From Pseudonocardia xinjiangensis (GTDB taxonomy: Bacteria > Actinomycetota > Actinomycetes > Mycobacteriales > Pseudonocardiaceae): a stretch of 64,000 nucleotides of DNA. Location: positions 1 through 64,000 of the forward strand of contig NZ_JAAXKY010000019.1 of the NCBI RefSeq assembly GCF_012911925.1. The letters are read 5' to 3'. Numbering within the stretch: position 1 is the stretch's first letter; the number at the start of each line of letters is the position of its first letter. The position numbers and the translations under genes were made by a program. This document shows, piece by piece, positions 10,737-18,868 of the stretch. A model generated the notes under the pieces. It was not told the DNA's origin and made no database searches. It saw nothing but the letters and a program-made list of their open reading frames with translations.

Positions 10737-11028
10737 CGGTCGGGTACCGCCGTGACGGTCGGAGTGACAGGAGCACCCCCCTGTCGCCGAAACCATTCAC
10801 CCGATGCGGGCGCCCCGGCGACCGAAATGCCCGAATCCGCGTAATCCGCAATCCGTCCCCCGCTCGGTCGGGCCGGACGATAAGGCGGCGGTCAGAGTTG
10901 CGCTGCACGTTCGGCAATGACGCATTACGCCGCGGCCGCGACGCATGAGCCGGTGCTCGCGGATCGGGTCGGCCCGTGAGGTGGACGCGGGGCGGGCCGC
11001 GGCCGGGCTGAGCACGGACACCCCGGCC

Positions 11029-11092
11029 TGATCATTCCGAGATCGGCGAATCCGCCTCTGCGAGGGCGGATCTGTGGTTCTCACGGCGATCA
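11029..11092. repeat. 64-bp near-palindromic repeat, copy A
   Basis: Begins TGATCATTCCGAGAT and ends with GATCA. The centre is a stem of ATCCGCC and GGCGGAT around an 8-nt loop. It aligns without gaps with copies B and C, sharing TCCGAGAT on the left arm and TCTCAC on the right arm with C. Confidence 0.85.
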
Positions 11093-11111
11093 CCGACCCG
11101 GTTCGGCGACA

Positions 11112-11175
11112 TGATCGGTCCGAGATGCGGATGTCCGCCCTTTTGAGGGCGGATTCGTGACTCTCGCCGCGATCA
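11112..11175. repeat. 64-bp near-palindromic repeat, copy B
   Basis: Same length and layout as copy A, beginning 83 bp after it. The centre is an 8-bp stem (TCCGCCCT with AGGGCGGA) around a 4-nt loop. A T-A pair here corresponds to a C-G pair in copy C, a compensatory change. Bases after the repeat (GCGGGAGCGG) recur after copy C. Confidence 0.85.
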
Positions 11176-11225
11176 ACGGGGCCGGTCGGCGCGGGAGCGG
11201 AGGGGCGGAGCGCTCGCCGTATCTC

Positions 11226-11302
11226 TGTGCGACTCGCGCCAGAAGCGGGCGACTCGGGCGCGCAAAACGGGCGACTCGCGCGGCGGGAACGGGCGACTCG
11301 CG
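11226..11302 (-). repeat. Triple 22-bp-period repeat, locus 2 (inverted, partly degraded)
   Basis: On the plus strand it reads CGGGCGACTCGCG at 11268 and 11290, with a one-base variant at 11246, all 22 bp apart. A decayed fourth copy (GCGACTCGCG at 11229) sits 20 bp before. Orientation is opposite to the other three loci. Confidence 0.85.
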
Positions 11303-11471
11303 GGGGTGGGGGTGGCGCGAGGTTGCTCGGGGTGATCCTGTGGTCACCGACCGGAGCCGACGATTCGGTCACGCCGCGGAGTCCATCGTGTGAACTGATC
11401 TGTCGCTCGGCTACGGTCCCTCCGTCGTGCCGTCCGAGATCGGGACGGCCGGAAACAGGAGGCGTTCTTCA

Positions 11472-12626
11472 GTGCGGATCAGACGAGGATTCGTGCTGGC
11501 AGCTGCCGTGCTGACCAGCGCGCTGGTGGTGGTGGGCTGTGCCCGCGACACCGGGAACACCCAGCCCTCCGCCGGCGGTGGAACCAACGCGGGAGCGTGC
11601 GCGAAGAACGCCGCGCCGCAGGTCCCGGCGGGGGGTGCCGCGAACTCGGCGGCGCCCCTGCCGAACGCCGACGCGAGCGGGCTCAAGGTCGGTCTGGCGT
11701 TCGACATCGGTGGGCGCGGCGACGCGTCCTTCAACGACGCCGCAGGCGCCGGTCTCGACCGGGCGATCAGCCAGCTCGGCCTGATGAAGCAGAACACCAA
11801 GGAGCTGACGGCCGCTCCGAACGAGAGCGAGGACGCCGCGGCGACCCGCCTGCGCCAACTCGTCAGCGAGGGCTACAGCCCGATCATCACGGTCGGCTTC
11901 AAGTACGCCACCGCGCTGAAGACGGTCGCCGCCGAGAGCCCGAACACCAAGTTCGCGATCGTCGACGACAACTCGGTCGAGCTGCCGAACGTGACGCCGC
12001 TGGTGTTCGCGGAGGAGCAGGGCTCCTTCCTCGTGGGTGCCGCCGCCGCGCTCAAGACGCAGACCTGCAAGATCGGGTTCGTCGGTGGTGTCGAGCAGCC
12101 GCTGATCCAGAAGTTCCAGGCCGGCTACGTGCAGGGCGCGAAGGCGGTGGCCCCCGACATCCAGGTGGACGTCGATTACCTCACCCCGGCCGGTGACTTC
12201 ACCGGCTTCAGCGACCCGGCCAAGGGCCAGGTCGTGGCCACGGGCCAGCTCGACGGGGGCGCCGACGTGATCTACCACGCCGCGGGCGCGTCCGGTCAGG
12301 GTGTGTTCCAGGCCGTGAAGGCCGCGGGCAAGTCGGCCATCGGCGTCGACTCCGACCAGTACAACATCCCGGGCCTGGCCGACGTGAAGGACGTGATCAT
12401 CACGTCCATGCTGAAGCGGGTGGACGTGGCGGTCTTCGACTACATCAACGCCTCCGCGGCCGGGAACCTCACGACGCTGCCGAAGGTCTTCGACCTGAAG
12501 GTGGACGGGGTCGGATACGCCACGTCCGGCGGCAAGGTCGACGACATCGCCGCCCAGCTCGACGCCTACAAGGCGGCCATCATCAGCGGCGCGATCACGG
12601 TCAACTCGACGCCGTCGTCGTCCTGA
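11472..12626 (+). CDS. BMP/Med family nucleoside-binding lipoprotein (ABC importer)
   Basis: 384-aa substrate-binding lipoprotein of the BMP/PnrA family, which binds purine or pyrimidine nucleosides outside the membrane. The signal peptide VRIRRGFVLAAAVLTSALVV leads to a lipobox VVGC. After a low-complexity linker the domain opens with KVGLAFDIGGRGDASFND, typical of the family. GTG 11472 has AGGAGG 9 nt upstream; a longer frame upstream would bury the signal peptide. It is followed by a 12-bp hairpin, then the ATPase and two permease genes. Which nucleosides it prefers is not visible, but cdd, deoA and add nearby point to nucleosides. Confidence 0.93.
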   Translation: MRIRRGFVLAAAVLTSALVVVGCARDTGNTQPSAGGGTNAGACAKNAAPQVPAGGAANSAAPLPNADASGLKVGLAFDIGGRGDASFNDAAGAGLDRAISQLGLMKQNTKELTAAPNESEDAAATRLRQLVSEGYSPIITVGFKYATALKTVAAESPNTKFAIVDDNSVELPNVTPLVFAEEQGSFLVGAAAALKTQTCKIGFVGGVEQPLIQKFQAGYVQGAKAVAPDIQVDVDYLTPAGDFTGFSDPAKGQVVATGQLDGGADVIYHAAGASGQGVFQAVKAAGKSAIGVDSDQYNIPGLADVKDVIITSMLKRVDVAVFDYINASAAGNLTTLPKVFDLKVDGVGYATSGGKVDDIAAQLDAYKAAIISGAITVNSTPSSS

Positions 12627-12640
12627 ACCTGGGGCACCAT

Positions 12641-12679
12641 CGGGGGGCCGGGAGCCGCCGCGCGCGGCCCGGCCCCCCG
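12641..12679 (+). terminator. Intercistronic hairpin after the lipoprotein gene
   Basis: A perfect 12-bp GC stem (CGGGGGGCCGGG with its complement) encloses a 15-nt loop. No T-run follows. In such operons a hairpin here can cause partial termination or protect the upstream mRNA, so that more binding protein than transporter is made. That role is inference. Confidence 0.6.
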
Positions 12680-12711
12680 GATCCGCGTCCCCCTTCGAAA
12701 GGCCTGATCTC

Positions 12712-14256
12712 ATGGCCACGAGCGCGGCCGAGTACGCCGTCGAGCTCACCGGCATCACCAAGCGCTTCCCCGGCGTGGTCGCCAACGACGACATCCATCT
12801 CGCGGTCCGCCGCGGTGAGGTGCACGCCCTCTGTGGTGAGAACGGCGCCGGCAAGTCGACGCTGATGAAGATCCTCTACGGGATGCAGCAGCCCGACGAG
12901 GGCACGATCTCGGTGGACGGGCACGTGGTCCGGTTCCGTTCCCCGTCCGACGCGATCCGCGCCGGGATCGGCATGGTCCACCAGCACTTCATGCTCGCCG
13001 ACAACCTGACCGTCGCGGAGAACATCCTGCTCGGGGCCGAGGCGATGCTGGGAATCGGCGGTGCGGCCCGGCGCCGGATTGCCGAGCTGGCCGCCACCGT
13101 GGGGCTCGAGGTCGACCCTCGCGCGCTGGTGGAGCGACTCGGGGTGGCCGACCGGCAGCGCGTCGAGATCATCAAGGTGCTCTACCGCGGTGCCCGCACG
13201 GTGATCCTCGACGAGCCCACCGCGGTGCTGGTGCCACAGGAGGTCGACGAGCTGTTCGACACCCTGCGCACGATGCGCGCCGACGGTTTCACGTTCCTGT
13301 TCATCTCCCACAAGCTCGACGAGGTGCGCGCCATCGCCGACTCGATCACGGTCATCCGCCGGGGCATGTCGGTGGGCACGGCCGACCCGGCCTCGGTGAC
13401 CAGCAGGCAGCTCGCCGAGATGATGGTCGGCAGCGAGCTCCCGAGCCCCGAGACCCGCGACTCGACGGTGACCGACCGCGAGGTGTTGCGCGTCGAGGGG
13501 CTGGAGCTGCAGGCGGAGTCCGGTGCGCGTCCCCTGCTCGCGGGGATCGACCTGGTGGTGCACGCCGGTGAGGTGCTGGGCATCGCGGGTGTCGAGGGCA
13601 ACGGCCAGACCGAGCTCGTCGAGACGATCATGGGTATCCGCCGGGCGAGCGCAGGCACGGTCGTGCTCGCCGGGACGGACCTCAGCCACGCCAGCACGCT
13701 GGAGCGGCGCGAGGCCGGGATCGGCTACGTGCCGGAGGACCGCACGCGCCACGGCATCCTGGCCAGCCAGCCGCTGTGGGCCAACCGCATGCTCGGCTAC
13801 CAGAGCAGGCCGCCGGTGTCCCGGGGCGGCCTGCTGGGCCTGCTCGACCGGGCGGCCGCCCGGCGCGACACCGAGCGGATCGTCGCCGAGTTCGACGTCC
13901 GCACACCGAGCGTCGACGTGCCTGCTGCCGCGCTGTCGGGCGGCAACCAGCAGAAGCTCGTGGTCGGCCGGGAGCTCTCGGGCGATCCGGTGCTGCTCAT
14001 CGCGTCGCACCCGACCCGCGGTGTGGACGTCGGGGCGCAGGCGGGCATCTGGGAGGAGCTGCGCAAGGCCAGGGCGCGCGGCCTTGCAGTGCTGCTGATC
14101 AGCGCGGACCTCGACGAGCTGATCGGGCTGTCCGACACGATCAAGGTGATGCTGCGCGGGGCGCTGGTCGCCGACGCCGACCCCGCCACCGTCACGCCGG
14201 AGGATCTGGGTGCGGCGATGACCGGCGCCGACGACGGGCGAGGAGCGGTGGCATGA
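12712..14256 (+). CDS. Nucleoside ABC importer ATP-binding protein (two NBDs)
   Basis: 514-aa protein with two ABC ATPase domains, as in sugar/nucleoside importers of the RbsA/YufO type. The first has Walker A GENGAGKST near residue 43 and Walker B TVILDEPTA. The second has a degenerate Walker A (GVEGNGQTE) but an intact signature LSGGNQQK. In the first domain the signature reads LGVADRQRVEI, with Ala-Asp replacing the usual Gly-Glu/Gln. GAAAGG is 10 nt before ATG 12712. Its stop overlaps the next permease start (ATGA). Confidence 0.93.
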   Translation: MATSAAEYAVELTGITKRFPGVVANDDIHLAVRRGEVHALCGENGAGKSTLMKILYGMQQPDEGTISVDGHVVRFRSPSDAIRAGIGMVHQHFMLADNLTVAENILLGAEAMLGIGGAARRRIAELAATVGLEVDPRALVERLGVADRQRVEIIKVLYRGARTVILDEPTAVLVPQEVDELFDTLRTMRADGFTFLFISHKLDEVRAIADSITVIRRGMSVGTADPASVTSRQLAEMMVGSELPSPETRDSTVTDREVLRVEGLELQAESGARPLLAGIDLVVHAGEVLGIAGVEGNGQTELVETIMGIRRASAGTVVLAGTDLSHASTLERREAGIGYVPEDRTRHGILASQPLWANRMLGYQSRPPVSRGGLLGLLDRAAARRDTERIVAEFDVRTPSVDVPAAALSGGNQQKLVVGRELSGDPVLLIASHPTRGVDVGAQAGIWEELRKARARGLAVLLISADLDELIGLSDTIKVMLRGALVADADPATVTPEDLGAAMTGADDGRGAVA

Positions 14257-15350
14257 GACGCATCCGGACGGTGCTGCTGCCGCCTGCACTGGCGATCGTC
14301 TTCGCCGCGTTGCTCTGCGCGGTCGCGCTGCTGATCAGCGGCGACTCCCCGCTCACCGCCCTGCGGGTGATGATCACGCAGGTCGGCGAGGGCACGACGG
14401 CCGTGGACATCGTCAACAGCGGGGCCGTCTACTACATCGCCGCGCTCGCCGTCGCGATCGGCTTCCAGATGAAGCTGTTCAACATCGGTATCGAGGGCCA
14501 GTACCGGCTGGCGGCATGTGTGGCCGCGATCGTCGGGGGTGCGCTCGTGCTGCCCCCGGTGGTGCACACGCTGGTGATCATCGTGGTCGCGGCGGTGGTG
14601 GGTGCGGCGTGGGCGGGCATCGCCGCACTGCTCAAGGCCTACCGCGGGGTCAGCGAGGTCATCTCGACGATCATGCTGAACTTCATCGCGACCGGCCTGA
14701 TCGCGTTCCTCATCAAGCCCGACTCGTTCGGGGTGCTCCAGGGCAACAACATCTCCACCGCCCCGATCGAGCCGAGCGGGCAGTTCCCGGGCATCTCCTT
14801 CGGCTCCGGCGGCACGCTGTTCGGGATGGTCGGCGTGGCCGCGCTGCTCGGGCTGGGCTACTGGTTCCTGCTCAACCGCACGCGGTTCGGGTTCGAGCTG
14901 AAGGCGTCGGGGGAGTCGCCGACGGCCGCCACGGCGGGTGGGGTCGACGCCCGCCGGATGGTGATCATCGCGCTGGTGCTCTCCGGTGCGGTGGCCGGGC
15001 TCGTCGGGCTGCCAGAGCTGCTGGGGCGCGACTTCGCGTACACGCTCACCTCGCCGCAGGGCTACGGCTTCACCGGGATCGCGGTCGCCCTGCTGGGCCG
15101 CAACCATCCGCTGGGCATCGCGCTCGGGGCGTTGCTGTGGGCGTTCCTGGACAAGTCCGCGCTCGCGCTGGACAACGTCGGGGTGCCCCGGGAGATCGTG
15201 CTGATCATGCAGGGATCGGTGGTGCTGTCCGTGGTCATCGCCTACGAGATCGTCCGGCGCTACGAGCTGGCGGCCGAGCAGCGCAGGGTCGCCGCGCAGC
15301 TACGGGACACCGCGGCTGCTGAGAAGGCGGCCGAGAAGGTGGCGTCATGA
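14253..15350 (+). CDS. Nucleoside ABC importer permease 1
   Basis: 365-aa permease of the BPD_transp_2 group, about eight to ten hydrophobic helices. The segment FNIGIEGQYRLAA is the family motif seen in the YufP-type permease, and KASGESPTAA marks the cytoplasmic loop contacting the ATPase. The C-terminus is a charged tail rich in Ala, Glu and Lys. It starts at the ATGA overlap with the ATPase gene and ends in an ATGA overlap with permease 2. A much longer frame upstream lies inside the ATPase gene and is not coding. Confidence 0.92.
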   Translation: MRRIRTVLLPPALAIVFAALLCAVALLISGDSPLTALRVMITQVGEGTTAVDIVNSGAVYYIAALAVAIGFQMKLFNIGIEGQYRLAACVAAIVGGALVLPPVVHTLVIIVVAAVVGAAWAGIAALLKAYRGVSEVISTIMLNFIATGLIAFLIKPDSFGVLQGNNISTAPIEPSGQFPGISFGSGGTLFGMVGVAALLGLGYWFLLNRTRFGFELKASGESPTAATAGGVDARRMVIIALVLSGAVAGLVGLPELLGRDFAYTLTSPQGYGFTGIAVALLGRNHPLGIALGALLWAFLDKSALALDNVGVPREIVLIMQGSVVLSVVIAYEIVRRYELAAEQRRVAAQLRDTAAAEKAAEKVAS

Positions 15351-16615
15351 CGACGCTCCGCACCGCGCCGGTGACGTCGCCGCCGTCGCCCTCACCGGGC
15401 AGGCGACGGGTCCCGGCCTGGGCGCGCGTGCTGACCGTCGTGGTGGTCGGAGTCGTGATCCTCTCGGTCACGGCCACCCTGACCGGCCAGTACCAGCTCA
15501 CCTCGCGGGGCACCACGCAGGCGGCGGTGCTGCTGCTGCTCCCCATCCTGTTCGCCGGGCTCGGCGGACTGTGGAGCGAGCGCTCGGGAATCATCAACAT
15601 CGGTCTCGAGGGCATGATGATCCTCGGCACCTGGGGCGCGGCGTGGGCCGGCTACCAGTGGGGGCCGTGGGCCGCGGTCGCGGGCGGCATCGTGTTCGGG
15701 GCGCTCGGCGGGCTCCTGCACGCCGTCGCCACCGTCACGTTCAACGTCAACCACATCGTGTCCGGTGTCGCGATCACGCTGCTCGGCATGGGCGTCACGA
15801 AGTACCTCTCGACGCTGCTGTTCGAGCCGATCTCGCAGAACCCGCGCCAGTCCCCACGGGTCGAGGCGTTCGAGACGTTCTCCGTGCAACCGGTGGCCGA
15901 CGGGCTGGCGTCCGTCGAGTCCCAGCAGCGGGTGCTGCTCTCCGACGTGGCGGGGCTGCTCGGCGGCCTGGTCAGCGGGCTCACGCCGCTCGTCATCATC
16001 GGGTTCGCGCTCGTCCCGATCAGCTACGTGGTGCTGTGGCACACCCGCTTCGGACTGCGGCTGCGGTCGTGCGGGGAGAACCCGGTGGCCGCCGAGTCGC
16101 TCGGCGTGAAGGTGGCCACCTACAAGTACATCGCGGTGGTCACCTCCGGCGCGCTCGCCGGGCTCGGCGGGGCGGCGCTCACGCTCAACCCCGGCCAGCT
16201 GGGCTATCTGGAGGGCCAGACCGGCGGCCGCGGGTACATCGGGCTCGCCGCCATGATCTTCGGCAACTGGCGCCCCGGTGGCCTGCTCGCCGGTTCGGCG
16301 CTGTTCGGCTACGTCGACGGCGTCCAGCTGCGGGCCGGTGGCGAGGCCGTCCACGGCCTGCTCTACGGGGCCACGATCCTGGCGGTCGGGCTCGCGCTGC
16401 TGTGGGCGGCGCGGCGCCGGTGGCGGGCGGCGCTGATCGCGGCGGTCGCGGGTGCGGCGGTGTACGCCGTCTACTTCTCGATCGACACGGTGCCGCGGGA
16501 GTTCGCGGCGTACGCACCGCAGCTCGTCACGCTGCTTGTGCTCGCCGTGGCGTCGCAACGGCTACGACCACCCGCCGCCATCGGCGTCGAGTACCGGCGG
16601 GGCGAAGGTGACTGA
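15347..16615 (+). CDS. Nucleoside ABC importer permease 2
   Basis: 422-aa second permease of the heteromeric channel. It carries INIGLEGMMILGTWGA and the loop LRSCGENPVAAESLGV that contacts the ATPase. It is longer than usual for YufQ-type proteins, with an N-terminal Pro/Arg-rich leader and two to three extra C-terminal hydrophobic segments (from about residue 345). The stop overlaps the cdd start by 8 nt, which ties uptake directly to deamination. Confidence 0.92.
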   Translation: MTTLRTAPVTSPPSPSPGRRRVPAWARVLTVVVVGVVILSVTATLTGQYQLTSRGTTQAAVLLLLPILFAGLGGLWSERSGIINIGLEGMMILGTWGAAWAGYQWGPWAAVAGGIVFGALGGLLHAVATVTFNVNHIVSGVAITLLGMGVTKYLSTLLFEPISQNPRQSPRVEAFETFSVQPVADGLASVESQQRVLLSDVAGLLGGLVSGLTPLVIIGFALVPISYVVLWHTRFGLRLRSCGENPVAAESLGVKVATYKYIAVVTSGALAGLGGAALTLNPGQLGYLEGQTGGRGYIGLAAMIFGNWRPGGLLAGSALFGYVDGVQLRAGGEAVHGLLYGATILAVGLALLWAARRRWRAALIAAVAGAAVYAVYFSIDTVPREFAAYAPQLVTLLVLAVASQRLRPPAAIGVEYRRGEGD

Positions 16616-17003
16616 GCCCGACTGGGACGCCCTGCGCGCGGCCGCCGTGGCCGCCGCCGGTTCGGCCTACGCCCCGTACTCGCACCTGCAGGTCGGAGCG
16701 GCCGCCCTGTGCGACGACGGCCGGGTCGTCACCGGGTGCAACGTGGAGAACGCCTCGTACGGGCTCGGCCTCTGTGCGGAATGCACCATGGCCGGGCAGC
16801 TGCGCCTGACCGGCGGCGGCCGGTTCACCGCGGTGGCCTGCCGGTCGGGCGCGGGCGATCTCCTGATGCCGTGCGGGCGGTGCCGGCAGATCCTCTACGA
16901 GTTCGGCGGCCCGGACTGCCTGGTCGACACCCCCCGCGGCATCCTCCCCATGCGCGAGGTCCTGCCGGATGCGTTCGGCCCGGACGACCTGCCGCAGCGC
17001 TAG
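16608..17003 (+). CDS. cdd: Cytidine deaminase
   Basis: 131-aa tetrameric-type cytidine deaminase, converting (deoxy)cytidine to (deoxy)uridine. The zinc site is visible as CAE in GLCAECTMAGQ and as PCGRC. NVENASYGL supplies substrate-binding residues. The CAEC segment replaces the common CAER, so the second-shell Arg is Cys. The GTG start lies inside the last codons of permease 2 (8-nt overlap), making cdd the fifth gene of the uptake operon. An inverted repeat follows 2 nt after its stop. Confidence 0.93.
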   Translation: MTEPDWDALRAAAVAAAGSAYAPYSHLQVGAAALCDDGRVVTGCNVENASYGLGLCAECTMAGQLRLTGGGRFTAVACRSGAGDLLMPCGRCRQILYEFGGPDCLVDTPRGILPMREVLPDAFGPDDLPQR

Positions 17004-17005
17004 GC

Positions 17006-17068
17006 GCCGGACAAGATCAGTAGCTGACCGCACCCCGCAGTCGCGCTCAGCTGCTGATCTTGTCCGGC
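17006..17068. terminator. 22-bp-arm inverted repeat between convergent cdd and hydrolase genes
   Basis: Arms 17006-17027 and 17047-17068 are complementary at 21 of 22 positions around a 19-nt loop. The right arm is also the last codons and stop of the hydrolase gene (LPDKISS). It could terminate transcription from both sides. No clear T-run flanks it. Confidence 0.75.
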
Positions 17069-17766
17069 AGGGCCGCCAGCTCGGCGCTGATCTCACCGAT
17101 CAGGTCGGCGAGGTCGGCGGGCTGGGACAGGAACGGCGAGTGGCTGGTGGGCATGTGCCGGACCAGGTCGGCCTTCGGCGGCAGCGTCTCCGCCAGCACC
17201 GGGGGGAAGATCCGGTCCTCGTCGCAGACGACGAACGCCGAGGGGAGCCGGCGCCAGGCCGCTCGCGTGAGCGGCTCCAGGAACGACAGGGAGCTCTGCG
17301 GTCGCAGCCGGACCACCGCGGCCTCTGCGACGTCGGCGGCCACGTCCGCGTACATGAGCACCGTCGAGCTGTCCGGCACCGGCAGCAGCGGCGTCTCCTC
17401 CGGGTCGAACCACGGTCCGCCCGTCGGCCCGAGGACGTACTCGCCGACGTCGAGCATGTGGGCGGCCAGGTAGATGAGCTGCGTGACCCGCGGAACGGTG
17501 GCGGCCACCTCGGTGACCGGCAGGCCACCGTAGGAGTGGGCGAGCACGGTGATCGGGCCGTCGATGCCGGCGAGGTGCTCGCGGATGACCTCGGCGTCGC
17601 GGTACATCCCGGCCTCCGGATCGCCGGAGGCGCTGAGCAGGTCCACTGTGGAGGTACGCCAGCCCCGGGCCGCGAGCTGGGGGACGAGCAGCTCCCAGGC
17701 CCATGCTCCGTGCCATGCGCCGTGCACCAGCACCAGCGTCCGTTCATGTGCCGCGTCGGCGACCAC
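17047..17766 (-). CDS. Alpha/beta hydrolase (EstC-like esterase)
   Basis: 239-aa alpha/beta hydrolase. The oxyanion motif HGAWHGAW is near residue 14, the nucleophile Ser is in AHSYGG, an acid follows in CDEDRIF, and the catalytic His lies in PTSHSPFLS. This matches the plant-esterase-like EstC group; the substrate is unknown. The GTG at 17766 is chosen because GAGGAG precedes it by 6 nt; the longer frame upstream overlaps the AraC gene. It is divergent from that AraC regulator, which may control it. Confidence 0.88.
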   Translation of the reverse strand: MVADAAHERTLVLVHGAWHGAWAWELLVPQLAARGWRTSTVDLLSASGDPEAGMYRDAEVIREHLAGIDGPITVLAHSYGGLPVTEVAATVPRVTQLIYLAAHMLDVGEYVLGPTGGPWFDPEETPLLPVPDSSTVLMYADVAADVAEAAVVRLRPQSSLSFLEPLTRAAWRRLPSAFVVCDEDRIFPPVLAETLPPKADLVRHMPTSHSPFLSQPADLADLIGEISAELAALPDKISS

Positions 17767-17893
17767 GGGCCACTCCTCGTTCTCGGTTTGTCGACCACGG
17801 CCCCGTCCGGGCCGCCCTTCACCGACGCTAGGTGGGGGCCCGCGTAGGGTCCATTTGCCGATGTCCGTCGTCCTTTCGTGATCGTCCGGAGCT

Positions 17894-18844
17894 GTGGTGG
17901 ACCCCCTGGAGCACGTGCTGACGCTGCTGAGCGTCGAGGGGATGGTGGGGGTCCCGCTCCACGCAGGCGGACGCTGGGCAGTCGCGTTCAGCGGGCGGCT
18001 GGACATCCGGTGCGAGGCGGTGGTCGAGGGCGCCTGCTGGGTCACCGCCGAGGGCCGGGACGAGCCACTGCGCGCCGAGCAGGGCGACTGCTACCTGGTG
18101 GTCGGCAGGCGGCATTACCGGCTGTGCAGCGACCTGGAGACCCCGGCCGTCCCGGCGAACGCCGTCTACCGGGACCCCGACGGGACACGCCGGCCGCATC
18201 CGCGCGTAGGTACCGGGCACGACACCACGCTGGTGGGCGCCGGCTTCACGTTCGACGTGCACGCGGCCCCGCTGCTGCTCGGCGTCCTGCCGCCGGTGGT
18301 CCACATCCCTGCGGAGTCCGGGGACGCGGCCGCCCTGCGGGCGACGATCATCCTGCTCGGCACGGAGGTTGGCGGCGACCGGCTGGGCCGGGCGGCCATG
18401 CTGAACCGGCTCTCCGCGGTGGTCCTGCTACAGGCGCTGCGGGCGTACGCGGAGGCCGGCGGAGCGGCGACCAGCGGCTGGCTGGGGGCGTCGCTCGATC
18501 CGCAGATCGGTGCCGCGCTGCGCGCGATGCACGCCGACCTCGCCTACCCGTGGTCGGTACCCGAGCTGGCCGGGATCGCGCGCATGTCCCGGTCGACCTT
18601 CTCGCTCCGGTTCAAGGAGGCCGTCGGCGCCTCCCCGGCCGACTACGTGCTCCGCGTGCGCATGCACACCGCGGCCCGGGCGCTGCGCGAGAGCGGGCGG
18701 ACGGTCGCCTCCATCGCAGCGGGGGTCGGCTACGGCAGCGAGAGCGCGTTCAGCGTCGCGTTCAAGCGGGTCATGGGTCGATCACCGGGCCGGCACCGGG
18801 TGCTGGGCGCCCCCCGCGACATCGGACCGGCCTGGGCGTCGTGA
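17894..18844 (+). CDS. AraC-family transcriptional regulator
   Basis: 316-aa regulator with an N-terminal cupin-type sensing domain (AraC_binding_6 type, about residues 5-190) and a C-terminal double HTH. The first helix-turn-helix includes SVPELAGIARMSRSTFSLRF, and the second contains VASIAAGVGYGSESAFSVAF. The start is one of two adjacent GTG codons (17894 or 17897) after GGAG. It is divergent from the EstC-like hydrolase across 127 bp and only 24 nt ahead of deoA, so it may control either one. The ligand is not known. Confidence 0.9.
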   Translation: MVDPLEHVLTLLSVEGMVGVPLHAGGRWAVAFSGRLDIRCEAVVEGACWVTAEGRDEPLRAEQGDCYLVVGRRHYRLCSDLETPAVPANAVYRDPDGTRRPHPRVGTGHDTTLVGAGFTFDVHAAPLLLGVLPPVVHIPAESGDAAALRATIILLGTEVGGDRLGRAAMLNRLSAVVLLQALRAYAEAGGAATSGWLGASLDPQIGAALRAMHADLAYPWSVPELAGIARMSRSTFSLRFKEAVGASPADYVLRVRMHTAARALRESGRTVASIAAGVGYGSESAFSVAFKRVMGRSPGRHRVLGAPRDIGPAWAS

Positions 18845-18868
18845 ACGGGATCTGAGGAAGGAACGGAA

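Larger units (their letters stand above)
10737..11471. other. Repeat-rich spacer between divergent carboxypeptidase and nucleoside-importer genes
   Basis: No convincing gene is found in these 735 bases; open frames here lack codon bias and recognisable similarity. The stretch holds two 64-bp near-palindromes (11029-11092 and 11112-11175) and an inverted copy of the 22-bp-period repeat (11226-11302). TACGGT at 11412-11417 is a weak -10 candidate for the lipoprotein gene, and AGGAGG at 11457-11462 is that gene's ribosome-binding site. Confidence 0.7.

Noticed and set aside
10797-11372. Minus-strand 191-codon frame in the repeat-rich spacer
   Set aside because: It covers both palindromes and the triplet repeat, has no ribosome-binding site and no recognisable domain.
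13776-14252. N-terminal extension of permease 1
   Set aside because: It lies inside the ATPase gene; the ATGA overlap and the hydrophobic start MRRIRTVLLPPALAIVFAA give the proper N-terminus.
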